Assembly: GCA_039990395.1 (NCBI GenBank)
Contig: JBDXFZ010000074.1
Span: 111,574-175,573, forward strand
DNA from: CALINF01 sp039990395
Lineage (GTDB): Bacteria; Pseudomonadota; Gammaproteobacteria; Pseudomonadales; Halieaceae
DNA length: 64,000 nt
Direction of reading: 5' to 3'
In this document: positions 53,761-62,009 of the stretch, in pieces
How positions within the stretch are numbered: the first letter of the stretch is position 1
Layout: each line of letters begins with the position of its first letter
Notes under the pieces: model-generated
Database searches by the model: none
Told to the model about the DNA's origin: nothing
The model's input: the letters and a program-made list of their open reading frames with translations, nothing else
Program-made: the position numbers and the translations under genes

Positions 53761-54684
53761 CTAGGCTTGTTGGGAGAACTCCAATAGCGCTTCGGCATAC
53801 TCTGCGATCAGCTCCTTCATAGCGATCTTCTCCCTCCAACCTTCGGGTATACCTTGTTCGCCATAATACGCGCCGGCCAACTGACCGTAGATAGCGCCAG
53901 TAGTGTCAGCGTCATTCCCCAGATTCACCGCCAGTAGCGCACCGTCTCGAAAGTTGCTGGTTTTGTAGAAGGCCCACATTGCCGCCTCCAGGGCTTCTAC
54001 CACATAGCCCGTGCCCTTGATCTGGGGCGGCTCTTTGCTCTTGTAGCTGCCACTAGCCACTTCCGATATCTCAGTGCTGGCGTTTGGTAGTAGCATAGGA
54101 TCTGGAATTGATTGCGCGCTAAGCAGCTCTTCTCGAGACGCGCCATCCAGCGCCTTGGCAATAAGATCTGCGTAGTAGCCGCACGCATCCAGACAGGACT
54201 GAGCACCGTGCGTTGTTGCAGAACTTTTCGCAGCATGATCCCAGAGCAATTCAGGCTTGCTTCGGTAGGCCATGGGAATTGGTGCCAAACGCATCAGTGA
54301 GCCGTTGCCGGCGCTGTAAGGGTCGGTTGAGCCTGCATAGGCCTCGCCTGTCTTTTCGAATTGCCGCAATGCGCCGGCCACGGTGATACCAATATCAAAG
54401 CAGGTTCCAGTGGGGCTCAGGTGGCCTTCGCGCATCCAGCGCACATAGCGAGCCATCTGGTCTGCCGGGTTGAAACCCTGCTGTTGGATAAGGCTTTCTG
54501 CCAGGCACAAGGCCATTGAAGTATCGTCGGTCCACTCGCCGGGCTGTAGCGCGAACGGTCCACCGCCAACCATGTCGTCGATGAGTTCGAAACTACCCGG
54601 GGATTTGAACTCCAGCGTTGTGCCCAGAGCATCGCCCACAGCTAGTCCAAGTAGTGCTCCGTTGTACCGGTCGATTAGTTTCAT
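53761..54684 (-). CDS. ADP-ribosylglycohydrolase (DraG family)
   Basis: 307 aa. Motifs for the dinuclear Mg site: GLAVGDALGTTLEF, GEWTDDTSMALCLAE, GNGSLMRLAP and LGNDADTTGAIYGQLAGAYYG. Removes ADP-ribose from modified protein or nucleic acid, or cleaves related conjugates. The convergent pairing with a tyrosine-type phosphatase suggests a cassette for removing covalent signals. The 229-bp gap to the HNH gene holds nothing I recognise. Confidence 0.93.
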   Translation of the reverse strand: MKLIDRYNGALLGLAVGDALGTTLEFKSPGSFELIDDMVGGGPFALQPGEWTDDTSMALCLAESLIQQQGFNPADQMARYVRWMREGHLSPTGTCFDIGITVAGALRQFEKTGEAYAGSTDPYSAGNGSLMRLAPIPMAYRSKPELLWDHAAKSSATTHGAQSCLDACGYYADLIAKALDGASREELLSAQSIPDPMLLPNASTEISEVASGSYKSKEPPQIKGTGYVVEALEAAMWAFYKTSNFRDGALLAVNLGNDADTTGAIYGQLAGAYYGEQGIPEGWREKIAMKELIAEYAEALLEFSQQA

Positions 54685-54913
54685 GCTATCAGGATACTCC
54701 TGAATGTTTCATTCGCGACATAATTTTTGATCCTGAGCTGCTGCTATCCTAGTTGAAGTTTTCTAACTCTGAGAAATTCGCAACGAATTTATGCACAGGT
54801 AGTCTGCTAGCGAAGAAACTATGTGACTTCTATACTGAAAGGAAGCAACTAAGGTGAAGTGCAAAAATATTCACCTGATTTGCCATGTAAGTCACCTAAT
54901 CTGATACTAGGAA

Positions 54914-55750
54914 ATGGATGTGAAGAAGGTCGGAGTTTTTGCACGCAATCATGAAGAGTATTTGGAACGCGCCGCTGAGATTTCAGTTCAGGCTCCGTCT
55001 CGACTTATTACCTTCCGATCCTCAAAGTCTTGGGTGGCTGCTAAGGCCGCATTAGACCAGCAGAAGTCAGTCCAAGCGTATTTCAGTCCCAATGGAGCAG
55101 ATGGAATGATTCTGTATGAGGGGTTATTGAAGCGCATTGTTCTGAAACCTCATAAGGGGGACCGTGAAACTGAAGCCGCTCTTTTGGACCAGCTTCCGGA
55201 AACGGTTGATGAAACGCTTTGGGAATCAGAAGACGGCCCTGTGAAAACGTTGTATAGCGTCTCTCACCTAAAGCGACTGACAACTCCTTATAGTATGACA
55301 GAGCTGCTGAAGTCATCGGATGGATCTCCCATTGCGGCAAACTACGGCTACAGCTACATTCCGGTCATCGAAAGGGAGGCAATTGATTCGCTATTCATTC
55401 ATCCAGATGAGATTCAAGAGGATGATACATATATCGAAGGGTCGGTCCGACGAATGTTTGTAAATGCATACGAAAGAAATCCGAGTGCGCGCAAGGCATG
55501 TCTAGCGCACTATGGTTTTTCTTGTGCAGTGTGCGGATTGAGTATGGAAGAAACATACGGCGAAATTGGTGCCAATTTTATCCACGTTCACCATACCAAG
55601 CCGCTGGCAACAATTGGATCAAACTACAGTTTAAATCCTATTACAGACCTGCGACCTGTGTGCCCCAATTGTCATTCCATGCTCCACAAGCGTAGTCCCC
55701 CATTCGAGGTGGAAGAACTTGCGAGCTTAATGAAAAAGAAAAAAATCTGA
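54914..55750 (+). CDS. HNH endonuclease with unassigned N-terminal domain
   Basis: 278 aa. C-terminal HNH/McrA-like site: CAVCGLSM, IHVHHTKPLA, and LRPVCPNCHSMLH, with two CxxC pairs for zinc. The N-terminal about 170 residues (VFARNHEEYLERAAEI, AYFSPNGADGMILYEGLLKR) are probably a DNA- or modified-base-recognition domain that I cannot name. A type IV-like restriction role is reasonable. It appears monocistronic. Confidence 0.85.
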   Translation: MDVKKVGVFARNHEEYLERAAEISVQAPSRLITFRSSKSWVAAKAALDQQKSVQAYFSPNGADGMILYEGLLKRIVLKPHKGDRETEAALLDQLPETVDETLWESEDGPVKTLYSVSHLKRLTTPYSMTELLKSSDGSPIAANYGYSYIPVIEREAIDSLFIHPDEIQEDDTYIEGSVRRMFVNAYERNPSARKACLAHYGFSCAVCGLSMEETYGEIGANFIHVHHTKPLATIGSNYSLNPITDLRPVCPNCHSMLHKRSPPFEVEELASLMKKKKI

Positions 55751-55758
55751 CAAGGCCA

Positions 55759-55792
55759 CCTAGGTTAAATCTAACTAGGGTAGAGCATTTTT
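55759..55792 (+). terminator. Probable terminator after the HNH gene
   Basis: CCTA-g-GTTA-aatc-TAAC-TAGG, an 8-bp stem with one bulge, followed 8 nt later by TTTTT. It lies 9 nt after the HNH stop. The rest of the 386-bp stretch 55751-56136 contains structured repeat copy B and no gene I can support. Confidence 0.5.
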
Positions 55793-55984
55793 GGTGGGTC
55801 GGTTGCACCGAGCCTGAACGGAGACTTGGCTCAATTTCACGCAATGCTCTCAATTTTGATAATGAAATATCTGGTTCAGAGTTGGGCTTGGCGCAGTCGA
55901 TACGCCTGAAAACATGACGTGTACGCACATACAGTCGCAAAGTAAATCTGATCATTGCGCGCCTACGGTGTAGAATAAGATTCA

Positions 55985-56074
55985 AGCATTAAGAAGGGCG
56001 ATAGCCCTGCCAACCTGCCTACCCGGGCAAGGTGGCTTCCGCGAGGGATGTGGCCAATCAGGCAACCAATCAGG
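55985..56074 (+). repeat. Structured leader repeat, copy B
   Basis: AGCATTAAGA, hairpin GGGC-gata-GCCC, the block GCCAACCTGCCTACC with CGGGCAAGGTGG, variable segment, then GATGTGGCC and AGGCAACCAATCAGG, 62 nt before the start of the small gene at 56137. Stems are kept while loops differ from copy A (gata versus taac), as expected for RNA structure. Confidence 0.55.
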
Positions 56075-56136
56075 GCCTTTGTACTTCCTTGTTAGATTTT
56101 GATGCCCCCAACACACGTTCGAAGGGAGGCACTACT

Positions 56137-56337
56137 ATGGTTAGCAAAAAAGAAGCGGCACGCGCCAGGAATTTACGACGAGAGCAATTGCTCGAGAGGT
56201 TCCACAAGGCGCTTGCCGAACGACCGGAAGTATCAGACGAAGATTTTATGGCCGAGACAGAGGTGAGCGATGAGCAGTATGCTCTTGGCTTGGTGCTGCC
56301 GGTAATGGCCACTCGAAAAGGAGAACCGGATGACTAA
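56137..56337 (+). CDS. Small basic/acidic protein of unknown function
   Basis: 66 aa from the ATG at 56137 with GGAGG 9 nt upstream. Starts MVSKKEAARARNLRREQLLE, helical and basic, then acidic (PEVSDEDFMAETEVSDEQ). No known motif. Overlaps the metallophosphoesterase by 8 bp, so the two are coupled; it may be a regulator or an accessory subunit of that enzyme. Confidence 0.65.
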   Translation: MVSKKEAARARNLRREQLLERFHKALAERPEVSDEDFMAETEVSDEQYALGLVLPVMATRKGEPDD

Positions 56338-57304
56338 CGCAACATTACCTGCTGGATACGATGTGATCGGAGATGTCCACGGTCATGGGGATGAGCTGCT
56401 GGCCTTGCTCGAAAAACTTGGCTACTACCACGATGGAGTCAGCTATACACACGAAGAGCGTAAAGCTCTCTTTCTGGGAGACTTCGTCGATCGGGGTGAC
56501 CAACAGAAGTTGGTATTGCGTACGGTAATGGCTATGTGCAATCGCGGCAGTGCGAGGGCCATTATGGGTAACCATGAATTCAATGCGTTGGCCTATCATA
56601 GACAGAACCCAGTCAGGCCCGGTGTGTGGTTACGGGCGCGAAACAACAAGAACACCCATCAGCATATTGCCTTTCTCAGTGAGTATTTGGGGTCGGAGCA
56701 GGAACTACAGTCAGTACTCGCTTGGTTTATGACACTGCCATTGTGGATTGAGCTGCCGGAAGGTTTGCGACTGGTTCACGCTTGCTGGCACGAGCCTTCG
56801 ATCGAAGTTCTCGAGCCTTTGCTCGGCGATGACCATACGCTTACGCCTGAACTCCTAGTACACGCCAGTGACTCGAGCAGGCCGGAATACACTGCAGTTG
56901 AAACGTTGCTGAAGGGCAGAGAGCTAGCGCTGCCACAAGACATTTCATTCAAAGACAAAGATGGCAACACACGTCATGAAATGCGCATTAAATGGTGGGA
57001 GCGCAATCCATCGAACTATGCCGACCTGGCTCTGCCACCCTATGTGGTTGAGCGGAACCCTGAGCTAGCGGACGTTGCGTTATCCGATGAACTCGAGACC
57101 GGGTATGCCAGCTCGGAAGTGCCTGTACTGTTTGGCCACTATTGGTTCGAAGGCGAACCTGCGCCTGTGTTGAATAACTTGGCGTGTCTTGATTACTCAG
57201 TGCCGCGCCCCTCGGGTAAATTGGTTGCTTATCGATGGTCGGGCGAAGCCAAACTGTCGCCTGATAACTTCGTGAGTGTGCCCAATATGCGGCCGGAGAT
57301 CTGA
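56330..57304 (+). CDS. Calcineurin-like metallophosphoesterase (PrpE/ApaH-like)
   Basis: 324 aa. Metal motifs: VIGDVHGHGDE, FLGDFVDRGD, IMGNHEFNA, then LVHACWHE and LFGHYWFEG. Resembles bis(5'-nucleosyl)-tetraphosphatases and PrpA/PrpE protein phosphatases. In this island it joins the other signal-removing enzymes (phosphatase 53220, glycohydrolase 53761). Substrate may be a dinucleotide, RNA end or phosphoprotein. Confidence 0.9.
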   Translation: MTNATLPAGYDVIGDVHGHGDELLALLEKLGYYHDGVSYTHEERKALFLGDFVDRGDQQKLVLRTVMAMCNRGSARAIMGNHEFNALAYHRQNPVRPGVWLRARNNKNTHQHIAFLSEYLGSEQELQSVLAWFMTLPLWIELPEGLRLVHACWHEPSIEVLEPLLGDDHTLTPELLVHASDSSRPEYTAVETLLKGRELALPQDISFKDKDGNTRHEMRIKWWERNPSNYADLALPPYVVERNPELADVALSDELETGYASSEVPVLFGHYWFEGEPAPVLNNLACLDYSVPRPSGKLVAYRWSGEAKLSPDNFVSVPNMRPEI

Positions 57305-57374
57305 GGTCCTTCTCATAGCGCGTACACAGGCGCATGCTTTTTCTGCACAAAGCGCATGTGCTCGAAAACAGTAC

Positions 57375-57390
57375 GTGTATATGTATACAC
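57375..57390. promoter_or_regulatory. Palindrome GTGTATA-TG-TATACAC
   Basis: A 7-2-7 inverted repeat 71 nt after the metallophosphoesterase stop and 113 nt before the repeat-protein gene. A second small hairpin (CCGCC/GGCGG, 57442-57456) follows. Possible operator or promoter region of the repeat protein; unproven. Confidence 0.3.
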
Positions 57391-57502
57391 TCTAAACATG
57401 TCGCCAGAAATGACTAGTATATCAATCCTGCGCAGCTGCCCCCGCCAAATCGGCGGTAAGCTACTCGTAAGATGAATGCTTCTCACAACCCTGGAGACAG
57501 AT

Positions 57503-57937
57503 ATGAAAACCTTGTTTACCTTTGCAGCGCTTTTTATGCTGCTAATCAATACCGCGTCAGCCGATGAGTACCTGGGCAACTACAGCGCCAACAAAAACAA
57601 CGCTAACTCAACGTCCAACCCCTACGGTGCCGGGAGTCCATACAATGCCAACAGCATCAACAACCCTAACGGCACATATGGCAGTCCTTACAGTTCGAAG
57701 TCGGCGACCAACCCTTATGCGAGCGATGCTCCAAAACTATACGACGGGAAGGGGAACTACCGCGGCAAGCTGAGCACCAATCCTTACGATGCTGACTCAA
57801 TGTCTAATCCTTATGGGCGTTATGGCAGTCCGTATTCGAGCGACTCTATCAATAACCCTTACGGCGCTGGCAGTCCGTATCGTTCAGATAGTCCAAATAA
57901 TCCGTATGGGGAAGGTTTGGAGATCTATGGGGACTAA
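57503..57937 (+). CDS. Secreted Asn/Pro/Tyr-repeat protein
   Basis: 144 aa from the ATG at 57503 (GGAGACAG upstream). Signal peptide (TLFTFAALFMLLINTASA), then about seven imperfect repeats built on N-P-Y-G-x-G-S-P-Y-x-S-x-S (SNPYGAGSPY, NNPNGTYGSPY, SNPYGRYGSPY, NNPYGAGSPY). No Cys. Low-complexity and probably extended or beta-helical. Function unknown; a surface or periplasmic protein. Confidence 0.75.
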   Translation: MKTLFTFAALFMLLINTASADEYLGNYSANKNNANSTSNPYGAGSPYNANSINNPNGTYGSPYSSKSATNPYASDAPKLYDGKGNYRGKLSTNPYDADSMSNPYGRYGSPYSSDSINNPYGAGSPYRSDSPNNPYGEGLEIYGD

Positions 57938-58020
57938 TCGGCGATATAGCGAAAGGCACCAGCGCTAAACAAGCGATCGATCATTGTGTCGACATAACCT
58001 CGCAGGCTAGAAATCAGACA

Positions 58021-58045
58021 GCTCAGAGGGCAACAGCCCTAGAGC
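58021..58045 (+). promoter_or_regulatory. Hairpin in the long leader of the VWA gene
   Basis: GCTC-a-GAGGGC-aaca-GCCCT-a-GAGC folds into a bulged stem of 9-10 bp. The 242-bp gap 57938-58179 also has AGGGCCCT and CGGCC/GGCC pairings. The GGGC-N4-GCCC core echoes the first hairpin of the leader repeats at 52299 and 55985, but the rest does not align. Confidence 0.35.
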
Positions 58046-58179
58046 CAGCAACAACGAAACGACCATACATACCAAAGAAGGGCCAGGAGCAAGCACTAGG
58101 GCCCTCGGCCAAGCCTTGCCCGTTGATACGAAGAGGTGAGCGGAAGATAATTTAACTAATTGAAATATATGGAAATATT

Positions 58180-59517
58180 ATGACTGATATCAAATTCGAC
58201 ATACTGCCTCAGCGCTCCGCTGTGTTGGCAGATCACCACACTGAAATGTACGCCCTGGTGCGTGCTCAGGCGCCATCTCGGCCCGAGTCAGACACCCATG
58301 AGCGTATGCCCTTGAACCTCTCCCTGGTGCTGGATCGCTCCGGTTCCATGAACGGTAAACCGCTGCATGAGGCCAAACGATGCGCCGCGTACATTGTGGA
58401 CCAATTGGACAGCAGAGACAGGGTGTCTGTGGTGACCTACGACAACCAAGTAGATGTGCTCATCCCCGCCATGCAAGTTACCGACAAGACTCACATCAAA
58501 CAGGTGATCGATAGCATCCAGTCTGGCGGTATGACAGATCTCTTCGGGGGCTGGCAGGCTGGCGCTCAGCAGTGTCTAAGCGGCGTGGATGGCAAGTCGC
58601 TTTCACGCGTTTTACTGCTCTCTGATGGCTGTGCTAATCATGGCCTTACCAACATGGGAGAAATCGCCCAGCACTGCAGCACCATGGCTGAGGCGGGCGT
58701 GAGTACCTCCACCTATGGCCTGGGTCGCAGCTTTAACGAAGAGCTAATGGTGGAAATGGCCAAGGCCTGCGGCGGTGAAAGCTATTACGGCGAGTCTGCC
58801 CAGGATCTGCTGGATCCATTTCAGGAGGAGTTCTCGTTACTTTCTGCGCTTTGCGCCAGGCAGGTAAAGCTCACGTTGTCTGCTCCTGCGGGTGTGCAGT
58901 TTGAGCTGCTTAATGACTATCGCCCGCTTACTGAGACAACGTGGCAGATGCCAGACCTAGCTTACGAGGGCGAAGCCTGGGCAGTGGTGAAACTGACCGT
59001 TCCGCATGACTTGCCAGTAGACCCTGGCACTGGCGATCTCGAGGTCTTACGCGGTTTCCTTAGCTACGAGGCAGTAGATTCAGAGCAACCCGATACCCGC
59101 TCTTACAGTTTGCGGTTGCCACGCGTTGATGCCCTCGCCTGGGCTGCTATTGCAATGGACGAGCGAGTGACCGGTAGGGTACAAGAGATTCGCGTTGCCC
59201 AGCTGCAAAGCCAGGTTAGAGAGGCAGCCATGCGCAGGGATTGGCATCAAGTTGATCAGCTGGTGGCTCAAGCGGAAGCCGAGGCTGGTGACAATGCATG
59301 GGTGAAGGCGGCACTGGCATCACTCAAGCGCTACGCCCGCCAACGTGACAGCCAGCGAATGTCTAAAGAGGCAATGTATATGTCGCGCAAGATGAACCGC
59401 AGACTTGCCGAGCATGACGAAAATGCCCGAGAGTATCGCGCAGGCGATGAGTCAGTGAAAGCGGGTTACTTGCGCAAGAAGATGGAGCAGGGGAAGCGGA
59501 TGGACCGACCCGATTAG
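58180..59517 (+). CDS. VWA-domain protein
   Basis: 445 aa, no signal peptide. The von Willebrand A domain has an intact MIDAS: LDRSGSMNGKP (DxSxS), then GGMTDLFGGW and LLSDGCANHG. The C-terminal about 230 residues add a beta-rich part and a charged helical tail (RMSKEAMYMSRKMNRRLAEH). Cytoplasmic VWA proteins often serve as scaffolds in stress and conflict islands beside phosphoesterases, as here. Specific partners are unknown. Confidence 0.9.
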   Translation: MTDIKFDILPQRSAVLADHHTEMYALVRAQAPSRPESDTHERMPLNLSLVLDRSGSMNGKPLHEAKRCAAYIVDQLDSRDRVSVVTYDNQVDVLIPAMQVTDKTHIKQVIDSIQSGGMTDLFGGWQAGAQQCLSGVDGKSLSRVLLLSDGCANHGLTNMGEIAQHCSTMAEAGVSTSTYGLGRSFNEELMVEMAKACGGESYYGESAQDLLDPFQEEFSLLSALCARQVKLTLSAPAGVQFELLNDYRPLTETTWQMPDLAYEGEAWAVVKLTVPHDLPVDPGTGDLEVLRGFLSYEAVDSEQPDTRSYSLRLPRVDALAWAAIAMDERVTGRVQEIRVAQLQSQVREAAMRRDWHQVDQLVAQAEAEAGDNAWVKAALASLKRYARQRDSQRMSKEAMYMSRKMNRRLAEHDENAREYRAGDESVKAGYLRKKMEQGKRMDRPD

Positions 59518-59670
59518 CTAGCAAGCTGGCCTGACAGCCAAATAGGCATGTGTTTGGCGTAGATGGTTATGAAGGTGGCGTCTGCGGCCATGTATCATGT
59601 TGATCTATAGCAATAGCATTGTCTGCTGAATAGATGAAAATACCTGACCAAACTGATTAACGAGAACTGA

Positions 59671-61788
59671 GTGAATCCTCTAACCACGATAGCCGAGCTG
59701 GAGCCGATATATTTCGCCAATGAGCATGATATGGATCGTGAAGTGTTTGTGCCTATTTTGGAAAGCGCTTCAAGTATCCGTTGCATGAGTGGCTACTTTA
59801 CTAGTGGCGCACTAAGTGAATTGGCGGTCTCGCTTAGCCGTTTTTTGGCTGCTAAAGATAAGCCGCTAAAGTTCATTATAAGTCCCAACTTGGAAAAGGA
59901 CGATTTGGCGGCGCTAAAGGCGGCTCAGGCCTGTGGAGATAACTTGTTTCCTTTACTCTTCTCTAATTATGAACTGACCGAAGACAACCTGCGTTCTAGA
60001 GCAGTCAAGTCTTTAGCCTATTTGGTGGCTACTGGAAGACTGCTACTTAAACTGGGCTTGCAACGGCAGGGGCTTTTCCATACCAAATGTTGGATTTTTG
60101 AAACTGATATGGGAGCCATTTCAATTCATGGGTCTGTTAACGCTACTCGCAGTGGGCTGTCTATTAACACCGAACAGATAGGGCTTAACAAAGAATGGGA
60201 AAGCGAAGGCGACAAAAGGGTTGTTGAAAAAATTCGAGAGACATTTGAATCTATCTGGAACGGAGAATATGAGCAAGTCGAAACCCTCGAAGTTAATGAC
60301 GAGACTATGGAGTACCTTTCAAAAGTCTACGAAGAAAATGGAGAGGTTGATGACTGGTCATCATACCTGAACGAAAAGATGCTCGAGGAATTTGGACCTA
60401 TCGAAAAAGACTCAAAAAAATCACGGCTGAAAATTCCCACTTGGCTCAACTATCAGTCCGGAGAATATGCACATCAGGGCCAAGCTGTTGATTCGTGGCT
60501 CGAACAGGGAAAAGGGATACTATCAGTAGCTACTGGAGGTGGTAAAACTCTAACGTCATTGGTTGCAGCTAGTAAGGTCAGTTCGAGAGAAGAAAGCCTA
60601 ATGATAGTTGTTGCTGTGCCAACGAAGGCGCTCCTCAATCAGTGGTCAGAAGATATTCAAGCGTTTTCAGTGATGCCGCTAAACACATATGGCCGTCAGA
60701 AGAGCGAAATTAGGCGCGAATTGAAAGGACAAATAAGGAGGCTCCGGCTTGGTGTGTCACACAACGAGGTAATCGTTCTGACGCATGAAGCACTGAAATC
60801 AGAATTGATCGATATACTTGAAAAATCTAGTGCAGATATTCCTCTTATGCTGATTGGAGACGAAGTACACAACCTGGGTAGTAAGGGGTTTAGGGAAAAT
60901 GCAAAGGACTGCTTTAAGTACATGCTTGGGCTTTCTGCAACGCACATTAGACAATTTGATGAAGAAGGTACTGATTTTCTAACCAATTATTTTGGGGATG
61001 TTGTATATGAATTTCCTCTAGAGAAGGCTATAGGTACTTGCCTAGTGCCATATGATTATCATGTTCACAGGGTACAATTAGAAGAAGAAGAGCAAGAAAA
61101 ATGGTCTGAGATTACCGAGAAAATTCGAAAGTTGAGCTACGCGGCAGAATTATCGGACGGAAACTCTGAGAAAGAACGGTGGAAGCTACTCTGCCTGCAG
61201 AGGAGAAGGATTGTGGAGTCCGCTGCGGGAAAGGTTATTCGGCTTGCAGGTATTCTTCCTGCTGAAAAAAAGAACATTCGAAGAACATTATTCTTCTGCA
61301 CAGATAAGAATCCTGAGCAGCTGGAGTCTTTGAATGACCTGCTATCGAGACGAGGAGTCAATTTCCACCAGGTCACAGCGGAAGAGACTAGTAGTCCCAA
61401 GATCTTAAGTCGGGTCATCACTTCATTTGGGAGTGGAGAGTTACAAGTTCTTACTTCGAAGCGAGTGCTAGATGAGGGATTCAATATTCCACAAACGGAG
61501 ACAGCGTACTTCCTGGCCAGTAACACCGTACGTCGTCAGTGGGTGCAAAGATTAGGTCGGGTTCTTAGGCTTTCTCCTGGCACCGGAAAAGAAAAAGCGG
61601 TGGTCCATGACTTTGTTGTCATACCGCAGTTAGATGCAGGAAAGGTCGACCCAGATTTGAAGAGCCTTCTGCGAGGCGAATTCGAAAGAATGAGTTTTTT
61701 CTCAAAACTCAGCTCGAATGGACTTGAGAGCGACGGATCAATTGAGCTTATGAACGAAATGTTGGGATTATTGGAGACTGATAAATGA
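59671..61788 (+). CDS. PLD-domain SF2 helicase
   Basis: 705 aa from a GTG. N-terminal phospholipase D-like module with one HxK (LFHTKCWIF, residues 137-139) and the downstream IHGSVNATRSG. SF2 helicase core: Walker A VATGGGKTLTS (288-293), DEVH in LIGDEVHNLGS, LGLSATHIR, then VLDEGFNIPQTE and motif VI QRLGRVLR. A DNA-targeting nuclease/translocase is likely. It overlaps the small gene by 4 bp, which overlaps the DndD-like gene by 4 bp, so the three form a unit. The region is visibly A+T-richer than the rest of the window. Confidence 0.9.
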   Translation: MNPLTTIAELEPIYFANEHDMDREVFVPILESASSIRCMSGYFTSGALSELAVSLSRFLAAKDKPLKFIISPNLEKDDLAALKAAQACGDNLFPLLFSNYELTEDNLRSRAVKSLAYLVATGRLLLKLGLQRQGLFHTKCWIFETDMGAISIHGSVNATRSGLSINTEQIGLNKEWESEGDKRVVEKIRETFESIWNGEYEQVETLEVNDETMEYLSKVYEENGEVDDWSSYLNEKMLEEFGPIEKDSKKSRLKIPTWLNYQSGEYAHQGQAVDSWLEQGKGILSVATGGGKTLTSLVAASKVSSREESLMIVVAVPTKALLNQWSEDIQAFSVMPLNTYGRQKSEIRRELKGQIRRLRLGVSHNEVIVLTHEALKSELIDILEKSSADIPLMLIGDEVHNLGSKGFRENAKDCFKYMLGLSATHIRQFDEEGTDFLTNYFGDVVYEFPLEKAIGTCLVPYDYHVHRVQLEEEEQEKWSEITEKIRKLSYAAELSDGNSEKERWKLLCLQRRRIVESAAGKVIRLAGILPAEKKNIRRTLFFCTDKNPEQLESLNDLLSRRGVNFHQVTAEETSSPKILSRVITSFGSGELQVLTSKRVLDEGFNIPQTETAYFLASNTVRRQWVQRLGRVLRLSPGTGKEKAVVHDFVVIPQLDAGKVDPDLKSLLRGEFERMSFFSKLSSNGLESDGSIELMNEMLGLLETDK

Positions 61789-62009
61789 GCATCGGATACA
61801 AAAAGATTTCAGAAATGATATCACAAGAAATCTCTATGACTGATTCCATATCGGGAGCGCAAAAAGAGAAGTTCGAGCAGCTTTGTAACAAAATATACTT
61901 GCTGGAGGCGAGTACTGACTCAGTTAAAGGTGCTCGCATGATTGAAGACATAATGGGTGAGGTTTCACTAGCAGCTGATCGGATGAAAGAACTTGGAGCG
62001 AAATCATGA
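61785..62009 (+). CDS. Small helical protein between helicase and DndD-like ATPase
   Basis: 74 aa, mostly helical and charged (ISGAQKEKFEQLCNKIYLLE, GEVSLAADRMKELGAKS). No known motif. ATGA overlaps on both sides fix it as part of the module. Perhaps an adaptor between the two large ATPases. Confidence 0.75.
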   Translation: MSIGYKKISEMISQEISMTDSISGAQKEKFEQLCNKIYLLEASTDSVKGARMIEDIMGEVSLAADRMKELGAKS

